DNA of 64,000 bases from Chrysomallon squamiferum (Eukaryota; Mollusca; Gastropoda; Neomphalida; Peltospiridae), in contig CM022665.1 in assembly GCA_012295275.1 (NCBI GenBank), forward strand, positions 34,282,022 to 34,346,021, written 5' to 3'. Below the pieces are notes generated by a model that searched no databases, had not been told where the DNA came from, and was given only the letters and a program-made list of their open reading frames with translations. Positions 28,501-38,620 of the stretch are shown here, in pieces (the stretch's first letter is position 1; each line of letters opens with the position of its first letter). The position numbers and the translations under genes are program-made.

Positions 28501-30975
28501 TAAGCAGACATTTTCCCCATGTCTAGATACTAAGTAATGGGAATGCATGCAACCATGTTCTGCAAATAATAAAAAGGAAGTTTTGATTTGTATTATGCAC
28601 TGCATCCATCACTGAAAATGATCTTTGTCTTTAGGTACTCCATGTTTCTGTTAGTGAGTACACTGAGTGAGTACTGCGGCCGACTCTTCAAGCAAAAACT
28701 CTACACTGTCCATCATGAGCTGACAGCGATCCGGACATCAGTAGTGCACTGCAACATGATGCTGAGTCACTTGGCTGTGGCCAGAATATGCTGCCTCGAG
28801 CTGTCTTTATGTTCACATATTATTTTCAGCAAACTTGAGGGTGATTACAAAACTGTTGATGATGGAGCTGTTGTCATCTTGTAAGGGAATCCAATTCAAC
28901 ATACAATTCATCAATGCATTCAGCTATGGTTGAAGTATTTTTAGTTTTGTTCAGTCATGCAAAATTTTCTGCCATTTGATGGGGTTTTTTTCTGCATTTG
29001 CTGTACCTGATGTTGATCTAACCATTTTTAAAATGCCTGTACTCTACAGTCAGTGCACTGTCTCAATACACTTTAAGCTAAAACTTGTTATGATGGACAG
29101 AGTCATGCTGATTACATCTACATCAATTTTGCTTGGAGGAGTTTATTGGTTGCCTACATTTTTGCAACATGGTTTTTATATATTTCACATAAATACACTG
29201 GATTAAAGAAGTTTTTGTGTCCGATACTTGATAGTATGTGTTTTGGTCTATGTTTGCAGGAGTAGCTTGCTTTATCTGTATGGTCTCTTGAAGGGATGGA
29301 CTTTATATGTTTTTCAAACTCTGATCCAGGATGTTTTTTCTGGGTGAAGGGCTTTTGGCTAATAGATATAACTTCAGGCAGGTACACTGTTGGTTTTTTC
29401 CCAGGAAAAATATGACTGGGCTGCTGCTTAAGTTTTGTTTCTTTTGAAAGCATGCTTAAATGCGTGTGGCATTTTCATCAGGAATTTGGTCAATTCACTC
29501 AAATTACAACAACCTGTTTACAAGATGCAATCTATGCATCCCAAAAGTTACTAAAAATATAAACATAGCTTCTATCATTTTAAATAGCAGAGGTTCTTTT
29601 ATATGTTTGTTACTCTTTTTTCTTTCTTTCTTAATTTTTTTTTTTTTTTTTTTTAATTTATTTTTAGGCAAGCAATATACATTTGTGGACATAACTTTTG
29701 TTATAAATTTACACGCCATTGGTATTAATAGCGACGACATGTACGATGTTAGAAATATCAAACTTTGACCTTCCTGGGTGCTAAAAATAGTCAGTTTTAA
29801 GCAAAGGCGACACCGCCTTCAGATGAGCGCTTCGTAGAGCGACACCGCTTTAGCTTTAGGGAGGTTCACAAAGTTCGTTTACCCCCACCACGTTTAACAC
29901 TCTCATACAAACTACTGATTTAACACATAACAAAAACAACATCACCATTTAAAAGAGCGCATATTAATCTGTATTTGAGTGTAATTGTTTTTCATGTTAT
30001 ATTTTACAGAAGGGATTTGGGAGGGGCGGGAAATGGACAAAATCGGCACTTTTTCCACTTATGTTTGTTAGGCTGCTGGTACCTTAATTAATAACTTCTT
30101 TTTAATTTTTACAAATATAATCGATAGCAGAGATTGGCATTGGTCTTCACTGAAAATTTCATCAAGAAAGCTTGATTATTAACAAAGATAGAGGGGAAAA
30201 TGTTAAAATATTACTATTTTTGGTCACAAACCTCTTATGACTTATATAGCGTTTAACCGGACGAAAAAACCTTAATTGTTTACATATTCACTTGATCTTG
30301 GTATCATTTTAAAGTTGTTTACAAGCTCTACCCAACTGTCTTATTTCTTTTCAGATTAGTGGGTTTTGAAAAATGTGTCCACATACCTAGTAAATGACAC
30401 TGATTTTTTAAAATATATATAAATCTTAAATTAAAACACTGAATTTTATTTATGTCTTTGATTTGTATATTTTATATTTTTCTTTTTGAACTGATTTGAT
30501 AGTGATTAGATATTTCTAGCAAAAATGACTTGATAGTTTTAACAGCCGAGGAAACTGTAATACTAATAGTGTAATGTCAGTATATAAAGTACCACAGAAA
30601 AGGGCGAGTTTTTCTTTGGTTCTGGGGTTGTGTTTTTTCAAATTAAACCAAAATCGTTTCAATGTCAAATTAGTAAGGCAACACATGCAGACGATTCTTA
30701 TGAAGTAGACTGATAATAAACAAGCTGCTCACAAATTTAATGTTAAAAAGCGTAACAAATTGAGAATATTGGTACTTATTTCATAAAACACGTTTCCACG
30801 TGTTTCATTTTGCAGCTACATACCGTATCTGTGATACATTTTTCACAACAATTTTCTGATGAAACTGTAAATGGTGATTGTTGATCTGTCGGACGTTTGT
30901 ACTTCTTAAAACAGAAGAAACTCGTTTTGCAATTGGTATGAACCGAAGCCGACTGCAAGCAACGAACGCAGACAT
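7589..30975 (-). CDS. LRPPRC: LRPPRC, leucine-rich PPR-motif protein, mitochondrial (36 coding exons)
   Basis: Complete gene for the mitochondrial PPR protein that, with SLIRP, stabilises and helps polyadenylate mitochondrial mRNAs. Coding exons in transcript order: 30824-30975, 27766-27911, 27451-27573, 26999-27117, 26636-26694, 26243-26329, 24876-24914, 24442-24529, 24108-24212, 23654-23845, 23164-23269, 22884-22921, 22023-22157, 21453-21540, 20839-20936, 20395-20541, 20028-20096, 19476-19625, 19086-19228, 18646-18731, 18091-18322, 17623-17747, 16643-16749, 16141-16209, 13561-13651, 13099-13274, 12642-12689, 12054-12145, 11669-11742, 10930-11065, 10406-10524, 9486-9598, 9008-9076, 8371-8461, 7957-8099, 7589-7639. 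These total 3906 nt (1301 aa; human about 1394) with every phase consistent. The N-terminus (MSAFVACSRLRFIPIAKRVS) is basic with no acidic residue, typical of a mitochondrial presequence. Diagnostic matches include SLDLPVSDLIFNSFITGHFK, PTADTYGALMRGYAE and TPGLRARMPRLAFACNNF. The last exon encodes a Ser/Asp/Glu-rich tail. Confidence 0.93.
8688..8712. repeat. Poly(A) tract
   Basis: An A-run of about 24 bases in the LRPPRC intron between exons 8371-8461 and 9008-9076. No attached SINE or LINE body was recognised. Confidence 0.8.
9941..10377. mobile_element. Long-TIR palindromic MITE-like element, copy 1
   Basis: A 437 bp element in an LRPPRC intron. It starts GGGTCATTCCGTGTTAAATC and ends GATTTGACATGGAATGACCC, so the ends are inverted repeats. 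The inverted similarity runs inward through GACCGTCTCAGATTTTTAT and the 'ACTTGGTATAC' block. There is no open reading frame of note, so it is non-autonomous. The bases ATATGTATAT flank it on both sides (9931-9940 and 10378-10387), a candidate 10 bp target duplication. Because the flank is simple AT sequence, a shorter duplication (4 bp) is equally possible. A second clear copy is at 16793-17488. The superfamily cannot be assigned from this alone. Confidence 0.8.
13745..14130. mobile_element. Diverged relic resembling the GGGTCATTCC element family
   Basis: The block begins GGTCATTCTGGGTCAATTCA and is followed by a 'CAGATTTTGATAAAAATTAGCATAC' type segment (shortened here: CAGATTTTGATAAAAATTAG). 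It later contains CCTTTTGACCTTTTGT and GACCACCAATCA. These echo the order of motifs in the elements at 9941-10377 and 16793-17488, but with many differences and no clear right-hand terminus. I regard it as a probable old copy in the largest LRPPRC intron (13652-16140). Confidence 0.35.
15591..16005. repeat. Interspersed repeat (~415 bp), copy 1
   Basis: This stretch shares order and sequence with 29675-30095 in the same orientation. Common blocks include TACATTT.TGGACA.AACTTTTG, TTCGTTTACCCCC, TTTAACACTCTC, ACATCACCATTTAAAAGA-type sequence and AATGGACAAAATC, ending in a GGCTGC..GTACCT block. It lies in an LRPPRC intron. I see no coding capacity and no termini, and it is not one of the TIR families described here. 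Confidence 0.75.
16793..17488. mobile_element. Long-TIR palindromic MITE-like element, copy 2
   Basis: A 696 bp element, the longer sibling of 9941-10377. It starts GGGTCATTCCGTGTCAAATC and ends GATTTGACACGGAATGACCC, which is a perfect 20 bp inverted match. Long inverted similarity continues inward for roughly 150 bases, including AGATTTGGTGCTGTGGGATC near the right end and its inverse near the left. The centre contains a 24 bp direct repeat of 'ATATTACACCCAGGAAACTT' type at about 17010 and 17211, suggesting an internal duplication absent from copy 1. The flanks share only AATA (16789-16792 and 17489-17492). It lies in the LRPPRC intron between exons 16643-16749 and 17623-17747. Confidence 0.85.
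25330..25560 (-). pseudogene. Possible decayed coding fragment in an LRPPRC intron
   Basis: Read on the minus strand, this part of the 24915-26242 intron gives protein-like text such as NFSLFNGRLKYTIDDAQ, a stop, then IDIDLELRIVVTIGVFD and a Met/Glu-rich stretch. It has no splice borders that would join the LRPPRC frame. It could be a transposon or processed-gene remnant, or chance. I do not recognise the family. Confidence 0.25.
29675..30095. repeat. Interspersed repeat (~420 bp), copy 2
   Basis: Direct-orientation relative of 15591-16005, in the first LRPPRC intron. Compared with copy 1 it carries a distinctive GC-rich insert at about 29804-29870, with GCGACACCGC occurring twice and a short hairpin (AAGGCG…CGCCTT). 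The right-hand part (TTCGTTTACCCCC, TTTAACACTCTC, AATGGACAAAATC) aligns well between the copies. Confidence 0.75.
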
Positions 30976-32397
30976 GTTGATACTTTGCGCCCTCTGGTGA
31001 AGGGCATAAATTGCATCACTACAGAAACACATCGGTAGAAAACGTATAATATCGGAACTTTTCGACAATAATGGGGAATTAACTCGTATTTGAGGTAGTT
31101 GTCAAATTTGTTCCTTTTAAATTTACTTATTGTCAATGAATTGGTTACTAAATATTTTGTATTATTTAAATTTTAATGATCAGAATTTATATGATTATGA
31201 TGAATGATCATTATCTGTTAATAATAATTAATATTTGAATTGCATAGAAAGAAAAATGCATTAACCAAGTCAAAAGTGAAACACAGCTTGATGGATACTA
31301 TTGAGTATTGTATATTTTAAAAATATTAACATCAATAAACCTGCATACGAACACAGTTTATATTGATCAGATTGTGTTTTGGTTTATTTTGCAGTTATTG
31401 ACTTATTCATATTTAATAATTTAGTAATAGTACTAGTAGTATTTTTTATTTTCATTTTTTTTTACTGGTCTACTGAATGAAGATATTACTCTTATGAACA
31501 TGCTTCCAGATAAAATTAATTAAACATTTTCGTGCATTTCCCCACTCCAATCCTGATTAATACAAATGTATTGTAAGGATGTAAATGGAGCTTTGTCAGT
31601 TCTTCATTTATTTATTTTTTTAGCATTCATCTGCAGTTCAGACACACACTCATAAAATGAATGAGTAATTCCGATTTAAGTATGCAAAATTATATATATC
31701 TTAGACACACACATACATAATTAAATTATAATACAAAACATTGTAAATTATATTAAATGTGTTTGTCAGGCTTTTTTAATAAAAATACATTAAGTCATTG
31801 ATTGCTCTTAACCAGTGATCATGTATCTGTTAGCACTTGATTTATATAATTTTAAATATTTATAGTATGAGATTAATGCAAGGGAGCACATTTTTTCCTT
31901 CATTTCCTTTTCTTCTTTTTTTAATATCATTTGAAAGTACATTTTTCCTCCATTTTGGTCAACAATCATGACATGCAATTGGCTAGTGGACTTCAGTTAC
32001 TTCCATTAAATTATATTTATTAATAAATCACACGGGGAAATGCTGTACAGCTGCAAAAATGTACTTTTTAATGTTGCATTATATTAACATATTATAAATG
32101 TGTAAAATCTTTTAATCTTTGAATTGTCCTTTTTTACTGCAAATCAATCCAACTGTTTTTGAATAAATAAATCGTTATTTATGACACAGCCAGTGGTCTT
32201 CTGGTATCATTAAAATGGATTCCAATATTTATGCTGTAACAAAATAGATTTAACATTATTATGTGTCCATAGTGATTATAATGGTAAACCCTGTTTTTAT
32301 CTTATGTAGTAGGGCCCTTAATAATACCCTAATTGGGCCTCATTCAAGCTGTGGAAAGTTTTCTCAGTGATATTTAGATGTACTGTTTTCTGTGTTT
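30976..32397. other. LRPPRC upstream region
   Basis: About 1.4 kb between the LRPPRC start codon and the MULE transposon. It should contain the LRPPRC 5' UTR and promoter, but no TATA box or CpG-rich stretch stands out from the AT-rich background. No exon or repeat was recognised. Confidence 0.5.
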
Positions 32398-32406
32398 CTT
32401 TAACAT
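32398..32406. repeat. Left target-site duplication of the MULE element
   Basis: CTTTAACAT, identical to 36275-36283 on the other side of the element. Nine bases is the usual duplication length for Mutator-like elements. Confidence 0.75.
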
Positions 32407-32639
32407 GGTGTCTTCCTATTTGGTAGATTCCCAGTTCGTATAATTCCCATTTCGTAGAAAAAGCTGGTTTACCGCAATACCTGATTACCTCTGTATATAA
32501 TGAACTTGGCCTGTGCATACATCTGGTTTCTTTCTAACATTGTTCCTAAATCGATTATGTAACATCAACCGAAAGCAGAATAAGCATTCACTACTCATTT
32601 GTTGTTGATTTGTTACTTTTTCATTATTTTATCATCTTC

Positions 32640-32812
32640 CTCCTTCTCATTATCATCATCATAATTATCATCATCAACATTATTATTATTATTATAATAT
32701 TATTACTATTATTATTGTTGTTATTATTATTATTATTGTTATTCTTCTTATTCTTCTTATTATAATTACTGTTACTATTATTATTATTATTATTATTATT
32801 ATTTAAGGTGGT
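32640..32812. repeat. ATT/AAT-type microsatellite
   Basis: Imperfect trinucleotide repeat (ATT with ATC and CTT interruptions) inside the left part of the MULE element. It creates spurious poly-Asn or poly-Ile reading frames. Confidence 0.85.
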
Positions 32813-33818
32813 CATTTCTAATTCATAAACATTTCCTTTCCGTTACAAAACAAGCGACCAATAATAAACAATATTAAAAAAAATAATAAATAAATAAAAA
32901 AAAGTAAAAAGCGGCATGATGTGTTTTTATTAATGCTTATGGCTTGCTTCTGTAAAAGAAAACGACAAAATATTATAAATAACTAACATATTTTACATAC
33001 GAGTAATTTACTTATATTCAGTAAATAGAATATGTGAACGTTACATCTATCATTAACTGTTCGAATTCAACCATATTCAACTTAAACATGTTCAAGATAT
33101 CTGTTACTGATCATATTTACGTTATGCACACATACATATTCACATTGTGCACATATTATACAATATATATGACATAGTATATTAATAGTATGTATACTAA
33201 ATATATTATGAACTGCAAATACTTTAGCTATGACTGAAAACGTTTATATGAAGGTCCAAATCATTGGGAATACTTTTTTTTATTACTATTTTTTTAGTTT
33301 TATTTATTTTTTATTTTTTGTACTAAACACGTTGTCCTTAGGCCTGGACAGTTTTATTTTAATATTTGCACTTGGATTTATTCATCATGCAGGAACACAC
33401 GATTATCTGAATCGAGATGAAAGAGGTATTGTTAATATTTGTGATATGGAGTAAAGTTGTGTGTGATATCAGTTATTATTTTACGTGTCCTGCCATTATA
33501 TAACAATGTCTGCACATCGTTCGTTTCAAACCTGAATCTCTTCTTGCTGTTATAACTGCAGAATGAAGACAGAGTAATGGGAAGTAGACTTCATATTTTT
33601 CATGGTTTTTCCATGGTGTTTTGTGAATAAAACTGTTTATGAAACTTTCATTACAGATGGACAATGGTTTATTTACAAATATATGTTCTCCATGGCCTCT
33701 GGAGTATTGTGATTGAGACAACCTGTCTTCTCTTAAGAATTATATAAGCCAAGTGTCACAGAGACAACAGTCTCATTTTAATAGGTAATTGATGTTAGAT
33801 TCCTTAAAAATTATATAA

Positions 33819-35387
33819 GTGATGGCGAAATGTTGTTTTGGGAGACCCTCTGTCGCCTACATGTCTGCTAAAGTTCTAAACAATCTTGGCACCACTCCCT
33901 GGACAGGAATGTTAAAGAGACCCCTAAGTGGAGAGGTTGCATTTTGGTTGGAGAAGATCAGTTTTACACTTGTACAGGACAGACATTATATAGATTCAGC
34001 TAACTTAGTGACAATGGCAGGTTTACACAAGGTAGAATTTGTACTGTCAAGTCATGGAAAACAACACATTCTGTTAGATGGTTATACGTACAGTCAAAAT
34101 CGTATTAACGAAGAAACCCAGTACTGGAGATGCACCAACAGACCCTGTGTCGGCAAGATCACCACAGTTGCTGGTTTTGTTAAAAACAGCTTCGGTCATG
34201 ACCATCCTCCAAATAATGCAACTACCATCAAGTTCATTAGTACAATGAGAAAGAGAGCACGATCCGAAACAACGCCTATGCAACAGATCTTCAATTCCGA
34301 GCTAATGAAGGAAGATGATGTAGACATCCCTGAAATCCCCACTTTTCCCAGCCTCAAGAGTTCAATGTATCAACAGTGACGAACCATGATGCCTACTCTC
34401 CCACAGACACTCCAAGACGTCGATCTGCAGGGTCCGTGGTCACAAACACATGACGGCAAGAGATTTTTGCTATTCAGTGATGGTGACGCAGATAAGATGG
34501 TTGTCTTCTCTACAGAAAATCAACTGAGGCTTCTCCAAGAAGTGGACAAAATCTATATGGATGGTACATTCTCCTGCTGTCCACATCTCTGGAACCAACT
34601 CTACATTCTGCATGCTCGTAAAGATGACATGACCTACCCACTGGCGTATGCCTTGCTTCCAGACCGACAGACTACCAACTGCGTCCGTCTGTTTGAGAAC
34701 CTGAAGACCCACATTCAGCGCCTGTTCAGTCGAGTATTGGATCCCACATGTGTACAAACAGACTTTGAAATGGCAGCTATCCGTGCAGTGGAACAGTTGT
34801 TTCCTAATGCAGATATCAAAGGCTGCATGTTACACTACACACAGGCCATTTGACGCAAGATCCAACAGATAGGCCTAGCCGAACAGTATAAGAACGATAA
34901 TGCCGTGAAAACCTGGGTGAGAAGAGCTGCTGGTCTGCCACTACTTCCGATCATCGAGGTCCAGAACACATGGTTGGATGCAATGGAAACCACCCCAGCA
35001 GTACCCAGAGCTGCAGAATTCAACGATTATGTAGTGAAAACATGGGTAGATGATGATGCACGATTTCCTCTTGTCATGTGGAATCATTTCACCAATGCTG
35101 GCCCAAGAATGAACAAAAATCTGGAAGGCTTCCATTCGCGGGTCAACAGGATGCTTCCTCATCGACATCCGAACATCTAACGATTTGTTGATTTGATAAA
35201 GGGCATTGAGAAATGCAAAAGAGCGAAGCTGGTGCAGTTGAATGCTGGGGCTGCGCCACCACCAAGGAAGAGGGTCTATCGTGATCTTGACAACAGAGTC
35301 AGTCGACTCAAGCAGCAGCTGACTGACAGAACCAAGACACCTATGCAGTACCTGGACGCCATTGGTCATCTCATGAAGTTGCATTGA
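33819..35387 (+). pseudogene. FLYWCH-MULE transposase, one frame with three in-frame stops
   Basis: One uninterrupted frame of 523 codons, with no frameshift, containing stops at 34377-34379 (TGA), 34851-34853 (TGA) and 35178-35180 (TAA), then the terminal stop. Residues about 65-130 resemble a FLYWCH zinc finger (LLDGYTYSQNR, YWRCTNRPCVGKI, then HDHPPN). Later come the MULE DDE-type blocks: KIYMDGTFSCCP (first Asp), VQTDFEMAAIRAV (second Asp), GCMLHYTQAI next to the second stop, and NKNLEGFHSRVNR (candidate catalytic Glu with the E..H motif). A basic C-terminus follows. Intact relatives catalyse cut-and-paste transposition. Each internal stop is directly followed by a CGN arginine codon. The frame is too open for a very old copy. 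Confidence 0.85.
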
Positions 35388-36274
35388 TAGCTTTTTGGAA
35401 AATAAATTTGTTTAGATGAATACCTTCTTTTTTAATTATTTATATTCGATACATTCGATACATGGATTATTTCGATATTTGTCATATTTGCATACAATAA
35501 TACCTCAGATTAAAGATGTAATTGGTTCCAAATTTTCTATAATGAAGTGAGGTATCATTAAGTGAGAGACTAATTTAAGTAGAATTAAGGTTAAAAGCAG
35601 TGGTTACTTTCTTGCTGATGATATCTGACATAAAAAAAAAAGGTGAAATAAGGAGAAATAAAACGGCAGTTTAGACATAAATGATTTAATAGACTGTAGT
35701 TATTAAGTAAACAGTAAATCATTTACAAATCAATTTATACAAATACATTAAGAAATAATTATATGCCGCTCATTGTGGGTTTGGTTTCATTTAAGATAAT
35801 GTATTTTGTTTCTAAAGTTTATGTCTTCCGTTTCTTTTTATCATCAGCATTTGCCGGTATCGTGTTATTCGTTTTGACATATTGGAAGGGTATATTACAA
35901 ACGAGTTTAAGTCTAAATCAAAGCAGAAAACAAAAGAGTATCAGAATATCAGATGCACGTATGACGTATCAACTGATCAACACAGCTGATAGAAGCTCGT
36001 GAATGAACGAAAAATTAAAGAAAACGGACTTAAAAACATGCATTGTATACATTTATATCATTTATTTCGAGCAATTAACTATTAAATTAAATTTCTATTT
36101 ATATAATTTGTAAAGAAGAAAGATTGTTACTGTATTTGTACAATAATAATCGCTTTCCAAATAATCTGGAGCAGTTCATTAAAATGACTGAGGTAAAACC
36201 AAACATGTCAATAAGACCACTGAACCACATTTAGCCTTTCTACGAAATGGGATTCTACCATATGGGACTAAGCC

Positions 36275-36283
36275 CTTTAACAT
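36275..36283. repeat. Right target-site duplication of the MULE element
   Basis: CTTTAACAT, matching 32398-32406 exactly. Confidence 0.75.
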
Positions 36284-37725
36284 AGCAAATTGGTCCTAAC
36301 ATATTTACTAAGCCATGGATTGCAATTTTGTTTATACTTACTTGTAGAATTCACTGGTAGCTATTTTTTAACTTATTAAAATATTTTATATTGTACTTTT
36401 AAGGTACAGTTTTTGAAAATGTTGGCAATATATTTAATATTTACCTAAATGGATTACTTTAATATAGTTTAACATTTCATAATTAACCTACATATCCTTA
36501 AAGTAAGTAAATATGTTAACCATTCATTTCTACAAATATGCCTAACAATATGTATTAATTAAATATCTACTGTTAGTTAACAGTAATCCAATTACTGAAA
36601 TCACGCAACAATTAATAATCATTAGCAAGACACAAGGAATTTTTGTAAGCTACACTCTGCTGACTTCAGGGAAGTCTGTGATGTGTTTATTTAAGTAAAA
36701 GATAAAAGAGATAAAAAAGAGAGACTACAATAAACAAAGAAAAGACATGGGTAGGAGTGAGGAGTTGGCAGCCATTATTAGGCAATTATGTTGGTAAATA
36801 CATTTTGTTATCATCGTTTAAGTCGGAAGCAGGGACAAATTGTTATCCTGTTTCTGTATACTCTGTCTGATTCCTGATCAGTTTGATGTAACCTGTATGT
36901 GTGTATGCTCCAAAGAGAGTTTGAGTTATATATTTATTTCTAACAAAACCTGTTAGGGAAAATTAAAAGAAATAACTTTAATAAGAATTATAGCATTTCA
37001 TTTCATGCTAACACCCATGTCCTCAACCACTAATAATAACTATACACGTGTAAAATAAATAATTATCTTTGTAATATAAATATTGTTTTGTTTTGGTGTT
37101 CATAGAGGATACTTGGTATTATATATAGTTATTATCTGTAGTATATGCAAATATATATATATATCTATTATAATCAATCATCACAGTTTCTTAATTGCAC
37201 AGTCAGCAGGTCCACCAAAGGCACAAACAGAAAAACAATGATATTTTTAAGCAGCAGTTATGAAAAAAAGAAAATGCAAAAATTTAACTTTAGAAAATTT
37301 GTTTTATTAGTTACTAAATTTTTTTTTTAATTATGTTTTCTCCATAGGACCACTTGTAGTTTTCTTGTTTTTCGTGAAAAGAAGCTTAATATAAAAGCAT
37401 GATTTAGTATTTGAAAAAATTGATAAAAACAAACTGAGATGGAACAAAATTTTTATTTTACAATAAAATACAAATGTACTCTTGGATACATATAATAATA
37501 AAAATAATAGAAGCTTCAAGAGAGGACAGTTTATAAAGAAAATATATATTAACATTCATCAAATTTTTTTGTTTTGTTTTTCAAAATATAATAATGCGTA
37601 ATTAAAAAAAAATATATATTTTCTTTTTCTTTTATGCAAATGATTATAAACTAAATGGGCTGAAGTCACTGCTCAATAATTAACATTTATGTGTTCCTTA
37701 TTTCGACCAATTTTCATGTAAGTCA
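36284..37725. other. Intergenic, no recognised feature
   Basis: AT-rich sequence between the MULE element and the repeated 3' flank of the PHF7-like gene. Only short AT dinucleotide runs (for example near 37150-37165) stand out. Confidence 0.5.
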
Positions 37726-38240
37726 CATGTTCAGTGATTAACAATCACGGTACCTTCATTATAATAATGGTGGATTAATGTTCATGTACAAGTCTGAATA
37801 TAAAATCAGAATAAACCAAAGAAATCATATAACATTATCATTCCCAAACGAACTGTATAATTTCTGATTCCAATTGCAAACAAATCAATGACACATTAAA
37901 TCTTTGTCGAATTTAAAACTGCTAACAATGATGGGTGCAAAGAATATTAAGGTATTATAAAACTGTTTGGTATCCAATTACAAAAATAAAATAATAATAT
38001 TTACATTAAGGATGAAATTTCTATAGAAACCAGTAGCAATAACAAGGCACAAAAACAATCATATTACACAAAAGTCTTGTCTTCTAAAACTGGGATGTGA
38101 CTAAACCATGCCAAACATTTCATAAAATTAAAGGATGTTACTATGAAAAGGAAGTTATTTATCACTAAGAAATATTTACATCAAAGACGTTGAAGATAAT
38201 TTATATATCTGTCCATTTTTACAAATTCCATCATGAAAAT
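37726..38240. repeat. Tandem 3'-flank repeat, unit A
   Basis: Shares with unit B, in the same order and orientation, the motifs TTCATTATAATAATGGTGG, ACCAAAGAAATCA, ACATTATCATTC.CAAACGAA, TTGCAAA, AGAAACCAG.AGCA, AAAATTAAAGGA and TATGAAAAGGAA. Divergence is substantial, so the duplication is not recent. It lies downstream of the PHF7-like gene, which is on the minus strand. Confidence 0.7.
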
Positions 38241-38620
38241 AAATAATTGGTAGATCATAGGTCAGTGAGTATTTATGTACGAGTAAATCAGTCATGTCAA
38301 GTATTAAACTGGGAGCCAACAGAAATTTAATTGTGGTATTTCCAAAACGTTTTCTTGAGAACAGGGTTTCTCTGGTCAGATGGACACCATCTACACTTCA
38401 ACTACTACAAAATCTTTTGGAACTAACTAACTCTAATCAAATCTCCTTGGTTTCCCAATCTTTATCCATCTTGGGACAGGCATTCACATTTATTTATTAT
38501 TAACTTTTTTTAAATTATTATTTTATTTTGTTTTATTATTACTATTATTCTTTTCTTTTTTTTTAAATACATTTTACAATGAATTATATACCAAGAATTT
38601 TGTGTTTATAATTTGTATTA

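Larger units (their letters stand above)
32407..36274 (+). mobile_element. Full-length MULE (Mutator-like) transposon, decayed
   Basis: A 3868 bp element bounded by a perfect 9 bp direct repeat (CTTTAACAT). The ends are imperfect inverted repeats. The left begins GGTGTCTTCCTATTTGGTAG and continues ATTCCC…ATTTCGTAGAAA. The right, read inverted, begins GGCTTAGTCCCATATGGTAG and continues AATCCCATTTCGTAGAAA. The left end has about 16 extra bases that duplicate the motif. The single transposase frame at 33819-35387 lies inside in sense. The interior also holds an ATT/AAT microsatellite (about 32640-32812). Termini, duplication length and transposase type all agree on MULE. The decayed coding frame indicates it is no longer autonomous. 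Confidence 0.8.

Noticed and set aside
28588-29453. Frames on both strands in the first LRPPRC intron
   Set aside because: Neither strand gives a recognised domain or exon borders that fit the LRPPRC frame; possibly an old repeat.
32624-32815. Minus-strand poly-asparagine frame
   Set aside because: Created by the ATT/AAT microsatellite inside the MULE element; no splice signals and no domain.
33819-35387. A domesticated, functional FLYWCH/MULE-derived host gene
   Set aside because: Three in-frame stops plus intact transposon ends and duplication point to a decayed transposon rather than a host gene.
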